Shown piece by piece: positions 43,613-52,249 of a stretch of DNA of 64,000 bases. The translations under genes and the position numbers were made by a program. Position 1 is the stretch's first letter; every line of letters begins with the position of its first letter. This DNA is from Marinicauda algicola (GTDB lineage: Bacteria > Pseudomonadota > Alphaproteobacteria > Caulobacterales > Maricaulaceae), in the NCBI RefSeq assembly GCF_017161425.1, contig NZ_CP071057.1, positions 1,799,501 to 1,863,500 on the forward strand, given 5' to 3'. The notes beneath the pieces were generated by a model. It had not been told where the DNA came from. It made no database searches and worked only from the letters and a program-made list of their open reading frames with translations.

Positions 43613-44623
43613 TCACTCCCGCCCGAGCGCCTCCCCCAGCGCCTCTCCGGAGTCCCAGGCGAATTCCGCACGCGGGCCCAGGCGCCAGTCCCCGGCACAG
43701 CCCACCGTGCCGGTCTCGTCGAGCGCGAACGGGCTGCCGGGCGCCCGCTCCGACAGGGCGTAGCGCCAGCGGTGCGCCTTGCGCCACACCGGCCGGGGCA
43801 GGCCGAAGCGGATATACATCTCCTCCCACAGCGCGCGCTCGACGGGGTCGGGCGTCTCCTCGAGATGGGCGCGCGACCAGTCCGGCGAGGCGTGCAGCAC
43901 GAAAGCCTCCGGCCCCGCCCGGCCGGGGCGGGAGTTCATTCGCGCGATCCAGCGCACGCCGCCGCCGAGCAGCCTGGCCGCGTCGAAGCCGGGATCGAAG
44001 GGAGCCTCGACCACCCCCATGACCGCCCAGCACGGCGCGAGTTCGGCGGCGCGTGCCTCCAGGATCATCTCGGGGAAGTCCCCCTCGCTGCGGGCCAGCA
44101 GATCGACGAGCTGCTCGGGCGGCAGGGTCAGCGCGACGCGGTGGAACGGGCCTTCGCGCCCGCCCTCCTCGAAATCGAGATGCCACGCGCCCGGACCGCC
44201 GGCGAGGCGGAGGATCCGGCGGCCGGACCGCACGTCGAGCACGCCGAGCGCGGCCTCGACGATCGCGCTCATGCCGGGAACCCCGACCCAGCGGTACTCG
44301 CCCTTGAGATCGACGGCGTTGCCGCCGCGGTCGATGGAGACCAGGCGCGCCTGCCAGAGCGCGGCGAGTCCCTCGCGCGCGGCGGCCCTGAGATGCGCCT
44401 CGAAGGATCGGCCGCGCGCCGTGACGTATTGCGCGCCGTGATCGATCCGGGCAGGACCGAGCGGGGTTTCGGCGCGGCGGACCGAGAGCCGTCCGCCGGG
44501 CCCGCGCCCCTTGTCGAACACGACCGGGCGGTGACCGGCCCGCGCGAGCACGCGCGCGCACGACGCCCCGGCGAGGCCGGCGCCGACGACTGCGACATCA
44601 AGACCGCGAGATGGCCCGCCCAT
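43613..44623 (-). CDS. FAD-dependent oxidoreductase (amine-oxidase-like, COG3380 type)
   Basis: A 336-residue flavoprotein with the dinucleotide-binding motif VAVVGAGLAGASCARVLARAG at residues 9-29, then the second-motif VVFDKGRGPGGRLSVRR and IDHGAQYVTARG, characteristic of the single-domain FAD/NAD(P) amine-oxidase-like group. The C-terminal GTVGCAGDW is the second FAD contact. The reaction is unknown. It is divergent, over only 39 bases, from the DCC and DUF2256 genes. Confidence 0.88.
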   Translation of the reverse strand: MGGPSRGLDVAVVGAGLAGASCARVLARAGHRPVVFDKGRGPGGRLSVRRAETPLGPARIDHGAQYVTARGRSFEAHLRAAAREGLAALWQARLVSIDRGGNAVDLKGEYRWVGVPGMSAIVEAALGVLDVRSGRRILRLAGGPGAWHLDFEEGGREGPFHRVALTLPPEQLVDLLARSEGDFPEMILEARAAELAPCWAVMGVVEAPFDPGFDAARLLGGGVRWIARMNSRPGRAGPEAFVLHASPDWSRAHLEETPDPVERALWEEMYIRFGLPRPVWRKAHRWRYALSERAPGSPFALDETGTVGCAGDWRLGPRAEFAWDSGEALGEALGRE

Positions 44624-44662
44624 GCGCTTTTCCCGCCCGGATATCCGACTAGATTGGGCGAT

Positions 44663-45082
44663 ATGGCCCAGGAACACAAAAAAACGACTAACCGGCGTGG
44701 TCAATGCGCAGCGCCGCAGGTGCCTGCACCCGAGGTGTTCTTCGACGGCGCCTGCCCGCTCTGCCAGGCCGAGATCGCACACTACCGCAAGGCCGGGGCC
44801 CGGGCCCGCTTCCGCGACGTGAGCGACGCCGGATCGATCCTGCCCGAGGGCTGCTCGCGCGAGGCGATGCTCGCCCGCTTCCACGTGCGCCTCGCCGACG
44901 GCCGGCTCGTCTCAGGCGCGGCCGCCTTCGCCGAGCTGTGGCAGGCGACGCCCGGCTGGCGCCTGGCCGGCAGGATCCTGGCGCTCCCGCCCGTGCTGTG
45001 GATCGCGGAGGGCCTCTACCGGCTCTTCCTTCCCATCCGGCCGGGCGTGCAGCGCCTGGTCCGTCGCGCGCAGCGGACATGA
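44663..45082 (+). CDS. DCC-family thiol-disulfide protein (DUF393)
   Basis: A 139-residue protein with the family signature [13 protein letters not shown] (Asp28, Cys31, Cys34) followed by helices and the C-terminal [19 protein letters not shown]. The CxxC pair points to a thioredoxin-like redox role; substrate unknown. Its stop overlaps the DUF2256 start (ATGA). It is divergent from the FAD oxidoreductase. Confidence 0.9.
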   Translation: MAQEHKKTTNRRGQCAAPQVPAPEVFFDGACPLCQAEIAHYRKAGARARFRDVSDAGSILPEGCSREAMLARFHVRLADGRLVSGAAAFAELWQATPGWRLAGRILALPPVLWIAEGLYRLFLPIRPGVQRLVRRAQRT

Positions 45083-45237
45083 AGTCCGCGAGGACCGGAC
45101 GCACGCTGCCCAAGGCAGCGTTGCCGCAGAAGACCTGCGCCGCCTGTGCGCGTCCCTTCGCCTGGCGACGCAAATGGGCCCGCGACTGGGCCCAGGTGAA
45201 ATACTGCTCGAAGCGCTGCGCCGGCCGAGGCGGATAG
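45079..45237 (+). CDS. DUF2256 zinc-ribbon peptide
   Basis: A 52-residue protein of the DUF2256 family: CAAC (Cys20, Cys23), a Trp/Arg-rich middle, and VKYCSKRC (Cys43, Cys47), giving a four-Cys zinc site. Function unknown; the family often travels with photolyase/cryptochrome and flavin genes. It is coupled to the DCC gene by a 4-base overlap. Confidence 0.85.
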   Translation: MKSARTGRTLPKAALPQKTCAACARPFAWRRKWARDWAQVKYCSKRCAGRGG

Positions 45238-45393
45238 CTGTCGAACGGCCACATTTCCAAAAAAAAATGTCCTCGTCATGCCGGCGCAATGCGCGCGGTG
45301 AGAGGGTCGCTCCTGTCGAACCCGCAGGACGGACGCCAGATCCACATCCCGGGACGGCATTGGTCGATTGAAACGAGACAAGGAGTCCCTCTC

Positions 45394-45711
45394 ATGAAAC
45401 TGGTTACCCTGTGCGCGGCCTCGCTGGCCGCGCTGTGCGCCGCTGCGCCCGCCCTCGCCGAGACCGAGATCCGCAGCCAGGCGGTCGATTTCTCGCGCTC
45501 CGAACTCGCCTCCGAGAGCGGGCGCGAGGCCATCGAGACCCGCATCGCCGCCGCCGCCCGCGAGGTCTGCAACGCGCCCGGCAAGACCGATGCCGAGGTC
45601 CGGCGCCTCGAACTCGAATGCCAGCGCCGGGCCATCGCCGAGGCGCGTGCCAAACTCGACGCGCGCAGCGCCGTGGTCACCGCCGCTCTGAGCGCGGGCG
45701 GCGCGCAGTAA
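45394..45711 (+). CDS. UrcA-family secreted protein
   Basis: A 105-residue exported protein: signal peptide (MKLVTLCAASLAALCAAAPALA), then AVDFSRSELASESGREAIETRIAAAAREVC and later CQRRAIAEAR, the UrcA pattern with two Cys likely forming a disulfide. Function unknown. AAGGAG lies upstream of the ATG. The 156-base gap before it should hold its promoter and includes a run of nine A. A strong terminator follows. Confidence 0.9.
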   Translation: MKLVTLCAASLAALCAAAPALAETEIRSQAVDFSRSELASESGREAIETRIAAAAREVCNAPGKTDAEVRRLELECQRRAIAEARAKLDARSAVVTAALSAGGAQ

Positions 45712-45762
45712 CACGCCTCTCCCACCGGATAACGGCGCTCACGCTCACGACGCCGTTCCCCT

Positions 45763-45802
45763 GCCCCGTCCGCGTTCCCCCCTTTCGCGGACGGGGCTTT
45801 TT
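45763..45802 (+). terminator. Terminator of urcA gene
   Basis: GCCCCGTCCGCG (45763-45774) pairs with CGCGGACGGGGC (45786-45797), followed by five T residues. The stem is strong and faces the end of the convergent deacetylase gene. Confidence 0.9.
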
Positions 45803-45804
45803 CT

Positions 45805-46725
45805 TCAGCCATGGCGCGCGAGCGCCGCGCCGAGCGCGGCGTGCATCAGCACGTGCCGGCCCGCGAGTCGGTCGAGATCGCGCGAGTAACCTCCGCCGAG
45901 CACGCCGACGATCGCGATCCCCCGGCGCAGCGCCGCGCCGGCGACCATCGCCTCGCGCGCGGCGATCCCCGCATCGGTGAGGTCGAGCAAGCCGAGCCGG
46001 TCCTCGCGGTGCACGTCGACCCCGGCATTGTAGAAGACGAGGTCCGGCCGGCTCGCCTCGAGCGCGTCCTCCACAGCCTCGCGGCTGGCCTGCAGATAGG
46101 CTTCGTCGCCGAGGCCGGCGGGCAGGCCGACATCGTGATCGGACACCGCCTTCAGACGCGGCCAGTTGGTCTCGCAATGGACCGAGAGCGTGAACACGCG
46201 CGGCTCCGCGGCGAAGATTCGCGCTGTCCCGTCGCCTTGGTGGACGTCGAGATCGATCACCAGCGCGCGCGAGATCACGCCCTCGGCCAGCAGGAGGTTC
46301 GCGGCCACCCCGACATCGTTGAACACGCAGAACCCCGCCCCGCCCGCACGGTCGGCATGATGGCTGCCGCCGGCGGTATTGGCCGCCGCACCATGTTCGA
46401 GGGCGAGGCGGGCGGCAAGGACCGTTCCGGCCACCGCGCAACGCGAGCGCATCGCCACGGCCGGCGTCATCTTGAAGCCGATGCGCCGCTCTCGCGCCGG
46501 CTCCACGCGCGCATCGAGGACCTGGTCGACATAGGCCCCGTCATGGGCGAGTTCGAGCCAGCGCGCCGGGGCGGGCATCGGGCGGTGGAAGCCGTCCTCG
46601 CCGGTCACCAGCCCGTCCGCGATCAGCCGGTCGGCGACCGCGCGGAACTTGCCCATGGGAAAGCGGTGCGCCGCCGGCACGTCGCGCGCGACATAGGCAT
46701 CGTGGAAGACGACGGGAAGCGTCAT
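45805..46725 (-). CDS. Histone-deacetylase-family hydrolase
   Basis: A 306-residue zinc hydrolase of the arginase/deacetylase fold. GGSHHADRAGGAGFCVFNDV supplies the paired His, and DLDVHQGDGTARIF holds the Asp/His zinc ligands; the late FYNAGVDVHREDRLGLLDLT carries another Asp ligand. Bacterial members deacetylate polyamines or acetoin-type substrates or act on acyl-lysine; the substrate here is unknown. The start is the ATG at 46725; no clear ribosome site lies before it. Confidence 0.92.
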   Translation of the reverse strand: MTLPVVFHDAYVARDVPAAHRFPMGKFRAVADRLIADGLVTGEDGFHRPMPAPARWLELAHDGAYVDQVLDARVEPARERRIGFKMTPAVAMRSRCAVAGTVLAARLALEHGAAANTAGGSHHADRAGGAGFCVFNDVGVAANLLLAEGVISRALVIDLDVHQGDGTARIFAAEPRVFTLSVHCETNWPRLKAVSDHDVGLPAGLGDEAYLQASREAVEDALEASRPDLVFYNAGVDVHREDRLGLLDLTDAGIAAREAMVAGAALRRGIAIVGVLGGGYSRDLDRLAGRHVLMHAALGAALARHG

Positions 46726-46854
46726 CGCGGGGCCGTGCGATCCGCTGGCGGATGAAGCCGCATCCGCCCCGTCGGAGGCCAACAAGTCTCTCGACAAGAG
46801 CGTGCAGCAGGGCGAAAACTTCTCGCCTGCGGCTTGAATGAAGGGGAGGTCGTC

Positions 46855-47592
46855 ATGCCGGTTTTCCTCGGGGCTCACGTGCTGATCGCGCTCGCCTTCG
46901 CGGTTCACGCCGTGCGCAGCGGCCAGCCCATCTACTGGCTCGTCATCCTGTTCATGTTCCCCGGCCTCGGCTCGCTCGTCTACGCCGTGACGGTGGTGCT
47001 GCCCGGTCTCGGCCAGTCGCCGCAGGCGCGCCGGGCCGGAGCGGCGGCGCGCCGCCTGATCGATCCCGAGCGCGAGCTGCGCACCGCACTCCACCAGCTC
47101 GAGATCAGCCGCACGCCGGGCAATCTCAAGCGCGCCGGGGAGGCCCTGCTCGCCCTCGAGCGCCCGCGCGAAGCCCTGGACCTCTATCGCGAAGCGACCG
47201 AGGGCGCCTTCCGCGAGGACGCAGCCCTGCTGCAGGGACGCGCGCAGGCGGAATTCGAGAGCGGCGATGTCGGGGCGGCGCTGCAGACGCTGGAGACCCT
47301 GAAATCAGCCCACCCCACGCTGCGCCTGCCGGGCGCGCACCTGCTCTACGCCCGGGCGCTGGAGGCCGCCGGACGCCGCGAGGAGGCGCTCGCCGAGTAC
47401 GAGGCGGTGTCGGGCTATTTTCCCGGCGCGGAAGCCCAGGCGCGCTGGGCGATGGCGCTCGAAGCCGACGGGCGGCGCGAGGCCGCGCGCGAGCGCTGGC
47501 AGCACATCCTCTCGGCCGCCCGCATCGCCCCGCAGCACGCCCGGCGCATGCAGAAGCGCTGGATCGATCTCGCCCGCTCGCGGGCCGGCTGA
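46855..47592 (+). CDS. TPR protein with N-terminal membrane segments
   Basis: A 245-residue protein. Residues 1-50 are hydrophobic (VFLGAHVLIALAFAVHAV, YWLVILFMFPGLGSLVYAVTVVLPG), like a PLDc_N-type double span. Residues 80-240 are TPR repeats (REALDLYREATEG, LLYARALEAAGRREEALAEYEAV), facing the cytoplasm or periplasm. GGGGAGG 6 bases upstream decides the start over an ATG seven codons earlier. Possible scaffold role; partners unknown. It converges with the alcohol dehydrogenase. Confidence 0.82.
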   Translation: MPVFLGAHVLIALAFAVHAVRSGQPIYWLVILFMFPGLGSLVYAVTVVLPGLGQSPQARRAGAAARRLIDPERELRTALHQLEISRTPGNLKRAGEALLALERPREALDLYREATEGAFREDAALLQGRAQAEFESGDVGAALQTLETLKSAHPTLRLPGAHLLYARALEAAGRREEALAEYEAVSGYFPGAEAQARWAMALEADGRREAARERWQHILSAARIAPQHARRMQKRWIDLARSRAG

Positions 47593-47600
47593 AGCCCGCT

Positions 47601-48611
47601 TCACCGGAAATCGTTCTCCAGCACGATGCGGTAGCGCGGCTTGCCCTCGCGGAGCCGGTCGAAGGCGGCGTCGATCTCGCTCATCTTCATGACCTCGATC
47701 TGCGGCGCGATACCGTGGCGGGCGCAGAAGTCGAGCATCTTTCGGATCGTGGCGGGGCTGCCGAGCGGGGTGCCGGACAGCGATTTCTGCCCGCCGATCA
47801 GGGTGAAGGCCTCCACCTGGAACGGCTCGGAGACCGCGCCGACCGTGTGCAGGCGTCCGCGCGGGGCGAGCGCCGCGAAATAGCGCTGCCAGTCGAGCGG
47901 CACGGCGACGGTGGACAGGATGAAGTCGTAGCGGCCCTTCTCCGCCTTCAGGGCGTCCTTGTCGCGGCTGTCCACGACGCGATGCGCGCCGAAGCTGCGT
48001 GCCTCATCGGCCTTGGCGCCGGTGGATGTGAAGGCCGTGACCTCGCACCCCCAGGCCGACAGGAACTGCAGCGCCATGTGGCCGAGCCCGCCGATGCCGA
48101 TCACCCCGACCCGGTCGGTCGGCTTGACGTCGAACTGGACGAGCGGATTGAACACGGTGATGCCGCCGCAGAAGAGCGGGCCGGCGCTCCTGGTGTCGAG
48201 TTCGTCGGGCAGCCGGTTCGCCCAGCTCGCCTGCACGCGCACCTTGTCGGCAAACCCGCCATAGCGCCCGACCGCGATCTGCTCGGCGTCGGGGCACATG
48301 TTGTGATCGCCGTCCATGCACTGGTCGCAGACCAGGCAGGAGCGCGAGAACCAGCCCACGCCCACCTTGTCGCCGGGCTTCAGGTGCGTCACCTCGCGCC
48401 CGACCCCGGTGACGGTGCCCACGACCTCGTGGCCGGGCACGAGCGGGTATTCGCTCATCCCCCATTCGTCGTCGAGCAGGGAGAGGTCGGAATGGCAGAG
48501 CCCGCAGCTCTCCACCGCGATCTCGATGTCGTCGCTCTTGAGCGGGCCGGGATCGTATTCGATCAGCTCGAACCTGCCCCTGGGCTGTTTCGCGGCATAG
48601 GCGCGGATCAT
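47601..48611 (-). CDS. Zinc-dependent NAD(P) alcohol dehydrogenase (YahK/CAD type)
   Basis: A 336-residue medium-chain dehydrogenase. Catalytic zinc ligands are in CGLCHSD (Cys36) and GHEVVG. The structural zinc cysteines are in CLVCDQCMDGDHNMC, and the cofactor loop is GIGGLGHMALQF, with a Ser/Thr after the next strand (TSTGAK) that favours NADP. It likely reduces aldehydes to alcohols. It is divergent from the MATE gene across 86 bases. Confidence 0.93.
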   Translation of the reverse strand: MIRAYAAKQPRGRFELIEYDPGPLKSDDIEIAVESCGLCHSDLSLLDDEWGMSEYPLVPGHEVVGTVTGVGREVTHLKPGDKVGVGWFSRSCLVCDQCMDGDHNMCPDAEQIAVGRYGGFADKVRVQASWANRLPDELDTRSAGPLFCGGITVFNPLVQFDVKPTDRVGVIGIGGLGHMALQFLSAWGCEVTAFTSTGAKADEARSFGAHRVVDSRDKDALKAEKGRYDFILSTVAVPLDWQRYFAALAPRGRLHTVGAVSEPFQVEAFTLIGGQKSLSGTPLGSPATIRKMLDFCARHGIAPQIEVMKMSEIDAAFDRLREGKPRYRIVLENDFR

Positions 48612-48697
48612 GGCGGCACTCCTGCTTGTGGACCTGCGATACTAGAGCAAAACGGGCGACTTGCGAGGGAGGATCGGAGGCCTTAAGCGCCGGTCCC

Positions 48698-50011
48698 ATG
48701 AGTGCGCGCCTCACCCGCCCCCAGGTCCTCGCCCAGGCCGTGCCGATCATGGCGGCCAATATCGCGACGCCGCTGGTCGGCCTCGTCGACATCGCCGTGA
48801 TCGGACGCACCGGGGCGACCGAGGACATCGCCGCGGTCGCGCTCGGCACGCTGATCTTCAACGCCCTGTTCTGGTCGCTGGGTTTCCTGCGCATGGGATC
48901 CACGGCGCTCACCGCCCAGGCCGAGGGCAAGGGCGAGGAGGGCGAGGTACGCGCCACGCTGATCCGCGCCGGCGCACTCGGCCTCGCCTTCGGCCTCCTC
49001 TTCATCGTGTTCCAGTGGCCGCTGCGCGAGGGCGCGCTGATGCTGTTTTCCGGCGGCGCGGCGGTGGAGGACGAGGCGCGCGCCTATTTCTCCGCGCGGA
49101 TCTGGGGCGCGCCGGCCGCGCTGGCCGGCTATGCGGTCTATGGCTGGCTGATCGGACTGTCGCGCACCGGCATGGCGCTGGCCCTCCAGGGCGCGCTCAA
49201 CCTCGCCAATGCGGGGCTCTCGATCCTGTTCGTCTTCGGCCTCGGCTGGGGCGTGGCCGGGGTCGGCGCGGCAAGCGCGATCGCGCAATGGGTCCACCTC
49301 GCCGCGGCGGCCGGCATCGTGATCCTGGTGCTGAAGCCGCGCCCGCCGGCCGGGCCGAGCTTCCTGCTCGCGGCCGAACCCGTTGCCCGCCTGCTTTCGG
49401 TCAACCGCGACATCTTCCTGCGCACCGTCGCCCTCATCGCCGGCTTCTACTGGTTCAACGAGGCGAGCCTGAGGGAAGGCCCGGCGGTTCTGGCGGGCAA
49501 TGCGATCCTGCTGCAGTTCATCTCGATCAGCGCCTTCTTCCTCGACGCCTTCGCCCACGTGACCGAGGCGGTCGCCGGCCAGGCGGCGGGGCGCCGGAGC
49601 TGGCCGGCCCTGATGCGCGCCTTCCGGCTGACGAGCGAGCAGGCCCTCGCCTTCGCGCTGCTGCTCTCGGCCGTCCTCTTCGTCTTCGGCGAGGCCTTCA
49701 TCGCACTGATGACGACCGACCCGCAGGCGCGCGGGATGGCCGCGCGCTTCCTGCCCTGGTGCGCGCTGGTGCCGCTGATCGGCATGCCGAGCTGGCAGCT
49801 CGACGGGCTGATGATCGGCACGACGCGCGGTCCGCTGATGAGGAATGCGATGATCGCCGCGCTCGCGCTCTATGTCGGGCTCGACCTCCTGCTGCGCCCC
49901 GCACTCGGCGGAGACGGCCTGTGGCTCGCCTTCCTCGGCTATTATCTCGCGCGCGCCGCGACCCTGATGGCGGGCTGGCCGGGGCTGAGGCGGGAATTTC
50001 AAGATCGCTGA
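48698..50011 (+). CDS. MATE-family efflux transporter (DinF type)
   Basis: A 437-residue multidrug/toxin exporter with 12 spans. The first helix region MAANIATPLVGLVDIAVIGRTG and the central VNRDIFLRTVALIAGFYWFNEASLREGP are typical of the DinF branch, which couples efflux to H+ or Na+. The start used is MSARLTRPQ, the only reasonable Met; a longer frame begins in the intergenic region. It converges with pyrD. Substrate unknown. Confidence 0.92.
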   Translation: MSARLTRPQVLAQAVPIMAANIATPLVGLVDIAVIGRTGATEDIAAVALGTLIFNALFWSLGFLRMGSTALTAQAEGKGEEGEVRATLIRAGALGLAFGLLFIVFQWPLREGALMLFSGGAAVEDEARAYFSARIWGAPAALAGYAVYGWLIGLSRTGMALALQGALNLANAGLSILFVFGLGWGVAGVGAASAIAQWVHLAAAAGIVILVLKPRPPAGPSFLLAAEPVARLLSVNRDIFLRTVALIAGFYWFNEASLREGPAVLAGNAILLQFISISAFFLDAFAHVTEAVAGQAAGRRSWPALMRAFRLTSEQALAFALLLSAVLFVFGEAFIALMTTDPQARGMAARFLPWCALVPLIGMPSWQLDGLMIGTTRGPLMRNAMIAALALYVGLDLLLRPALGGDGLWLAFLGYYLARAATLMAGWPGLRREFQDR

Positions 50012-50103
50012 ACGTCCCGCCGCGGCCGTCTCGGTCAGGGGAATGGGCATCCACGCCTTCGGTTCGGCCGACAGGAGGGATCGAGGCGGGGCGGGCGTTC
50101 AGC

Positions 50104-51141
50104 TCACAGATCCGCGCCCACCGCGTCGCTCAGGCGTTCGAAGCCGTCGCGCTTCAGCAGCTGCGCCAGCCCGTCGCGGATCTTCACCGCGAGACCGGGG
50201 CCTTCGTAGATCAGGGCCGTGTAGAGCTGGAGCGCATTGGCACCGGCGCGGATCTTCGCGTAGGCGGTTTCGGCCGAGGAGATGCCGCCCACGCCGATGA
50301 TCGGCAGGCCCGGCCCGGCCGCGCGGCGGAAGCGCGCGAGAAGCTCGGTCGAGCGCGCGAACAGCGGTGCGCCCGACAGCCCGCCTGCCTCGTCCTTGCG
50401 GGCGCTGCCGAGCGTGTCGGGGCGGGCGAGCGTGGTGTTGGAGACCACCAGGCCGGAGAGCTTGTATGTCTGCACCGCCTTCAGGATCGGCTCGACATCG
50501 CCGGGCTCCAGATCGGGGGCGAGCTTCAGGAAGACCGGCTCGGCCCAGCGCGCCTCGGCGACGCGCGCGAGCAGCGCGTCGAGCGCGGGGCCGGTCTGCA
50601 GGCTTCGCAGGCCTGGCGTGTTGGGCGATGAGACATTGACCGTGAAGAAGTCGGCGAGGCCGGAGAGTTCCTTCAGGAGGAGGACGTAATCGGCGGCCTT
50701 GTCCTGGGACTCCTTGTTGGCGCCGAGATTGACGCCGACCACGCCGGGCCGGCCCTTGCGGGCCTGAAGGCGCGCCTTCACCGCCTCGAGCCCCTCGTTG
50801 TTGAAGCCCATGCGGTTGATGACGGCGCGGTCCTCGCGCAGGCGGAACACGCGCGGCTTCGGGTTGCCTGCCTGCGGGCGCGGGGTGACGGCCCCGACCT
50901 CGACGAAGGCGAAACCGGCCGCGAGCAGCGCGTCGGGCGCCTCGGCATTCTTGTCGAACCCGGCGGCGAGACCGACCGGATGGGCGAGCTCGATGCCGGC
51001 GATCGAGGTCGCCAGCACCGGATCGGCCAGCCCCGTGTCCTTCGGGCCGAACCCGGCCTTCAGCCCCCGGATCGCCGCACGGTGCGCGGTCTCGGCAGGC
51101 AGGAGGGTCAGCGCCCTGGCGGCGAGGTCGGCCGGCTTCAT
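50104..51141 (-). CDS. pyrD: Dihydroorotate dehydrogenase (quinone), class 2
   Basis: A 345-residue class 2 PyrD of pyrimidine synthesis, oxidising dihydroorotate to orotate with electrons passed to quinone. The N-terminal membrane-association helix (MKPADLAARALTLLPAETAHR) is followed by the TIM barrel. AGFDKNAE, FVEVGAVTPRPQAGNPKPRVFRL, FTVNVSSPNTPGLRSLQ (with the catalytic Ser) and IIGVGGISSAETAYAKIRAGA are all conserved. Its ATG overlaps the DUF952 stop, so the two are coupled. Confidence 0.97.
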   Translation of the reverse strand: MKPADLAARALTLLPAETAHRAAIRGLKAGFGPKDTGLADPVLATSIAGIELAHPVGLAAGFDKNAEAPDALLAAGFAFVEVGAVTPRPQAGNPKPRVFRLREDRAVINRMGFNNEGLEAVKARLQARKGRPGVVGVNLGANKESQDKAADYVLLLKELSGLADFFTVNVSSPNTPGLRSLQTGPALDALLARVAEARWAEPVFLKLAPDLEPGDVEPILKAVQTYKLSGLVVSNTTLARPDTLGSARKDEAGGLSGAPLFARSTELLARFRRAAGPGLPIIGVGGISSAETAYAKIRAGANALQLYTALIYEGPGLAVKIRDGLAQLLKRDGFERLSDAVGADL

Positions 51142-51488
51142 GAAAGCTCCTCGGGCAGTTGCCAGGGCGCGTCCTCGCTGCGGCGCATGAGATGGACGGT
51201 GCGGATCGCGGCGAAGGGGATCGTGCCGTAGACGTGCGGGAATAGCTCGCCGCCGCGCGACTTCTCCCATTTCAGCGCCGCCCCGAGCTCGCGCGCGTCG
51301 ATCTCGGCGAGCGCGAGACGGGTGAGATGGGAGAAGTGGCTCTCCAGCGTTCCGGCGAGCTGGGCGCGCGTGGAGAGGTGGATGAACCCGTCGGCGAGGT
51401 CGATGGCCTCGCCCTCGAACACGCCGTCGAGGGCGGCGCGCGCGAGGCTCGCCGGATCGGCGAGGCGGTAGAGGATATCGTCGCTCAT
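51138..51488 (-). CDS. DUF952-family protein
   Basis: A 116-residue protein of the DUF952 family (ILYRLADPASLARAALDG, DGFIHLSTRAQLAGTLESHF, FPHVYGTIPFAAIRTVHLM), with the conserved DGFIHLST motif near residue 34. Function is unknown but the family is often next to pyrD, as here. A longer in-frame start exists but MSDDILYR fits the family length. It is divergent from the S24 regulator. Confidence 0.9.
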   Translation of the reverse strand: MSDDILYRLADPASLARAALDGVFEGEAIDLADGFIHLSTRAQLAGTLESHFSHLTRLALAEIDARELGAALKWEKSRGGELFPHVYGTIPFAAIRTVHLMRRSEDAPWQLPEELS

Positions 51489-51554
51489 GGAGCGCGCGCA
51501 TAGCCGGGCGCACGCGGCGGCGCAAGCGCAAAGGCTTGACGCCGGGTCCACGCT

Positions 51555-51570
51555 GAGGAATAAATTCCTC
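51555..51570 (+). promoter_or_regulatory. Palindrome upstream of the S24 regulator
   Basis: GAGGAA and TTCCTC are exact inverted repeats around TAAA. TTGACG at 51536-51541 lies at -35 distance from AATAAA (51559-51564) inside the palindrome. It is a likely operator, possibly for the regulator itself. Confidence 0.5.
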
Positions 51571-51618
51571 TACAGAAGACCGAAGTCTCCGCTCCTGCGC
51601 GAGGAAGGACCCGCCCGC

Positions 51619-52245
51619 ATGCTCAGCCACAGCCAGATCTGGCGCGGAATCGACCGGCTTGCCGAGCGCGCAGGACTGTCGCCCTCCGGCCTCGCCCGGG
51701 CAGCCGGGCTCGATTCCACGACCTTCAATCCGTCCAAGCGCTTCGCTGCGGACGGCACCAAGCCGCGCTGGCCCTCAACCGAAAGCCTGGCCAAGGCGCT
51801 GGAGGCGGTCGGGACCGGCTTCGACGAGTTCGCCGCGCTCGCCACCGGGCGCGGCGCCGGGCGTGCCGTGCCGCTGATCGGCATGGCCCAGGCCGGCAGC
51901 GAGGGTTTCTTCGACGATGCCGGCTTTCCCGCCGGCACGGGCTGGGAGCAGGTTCATTTCCCCGGCGTGGAGGACGACCACGCCTATGCGCTCGAGATCA
52001 GCGGGGATTCCATGCGGCCGGTCTACCGGCCCGGCGACCGCATCGTGGTCGCCCCGCACGCCCAGCCGCGGCGCGGCGACCGGGTCGTGGTCAAGACCCG
52101 CTCCGGCGAGGTGATGGCCAAGGAACTCGGCCGCGTCACCGCCGACACGGTCGAGCTGATCTCGCTCAATGCCGAATTCGAGAACCGCGTCATTGCGGTG
52201 CGCGACATCGTCTGGATGGCCCGCATCGTCTGGGCGAGCCAGTAG
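51619..52245 (+). CDS. HTH plus S24 peptidase (LexA/CI-like) regulator
   Basis: A 208-residue regulator. The N-terminal XRE-type helix-turn-helix (GLSPSGLARAAGLDSTTFNPSKR) is joined to a LexA/CI-type S24 domain. The nucleophile Ser is in EISGDSMRPVYRPGD (near residue 130) and the general-base Lys is in RVVVKTRSGEVMAKEL (near residue 158). An Ala-Gly pair (MAQAGSEG, near residue 92) could be the self-cleavage site. Such proteins act as stress or DNA-damage-responsive repressors. A palindrome in its promoter suggests autoregulation. Confidence 0.9.
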   Translation: MLSHSQIWRGIDRLAERAGLSPSGLARAAGLDSTTFNPSKRFAADGTKPRWPSTESLAKALEAVGTGFDEFAALATGRGAGRAVPLIGMAQAGSEGFFDDAGFPAGTGWEQVHFPGVEDDHAYALEISGDSMRPVYRPGDRIVVAPHAQPRRGDRVVVKTRSGEVMAKELGRVTADTVELISLNAEFENRVIAVRDIVWMARIVWASQ

Positions 52246-52249
52246 GCTC

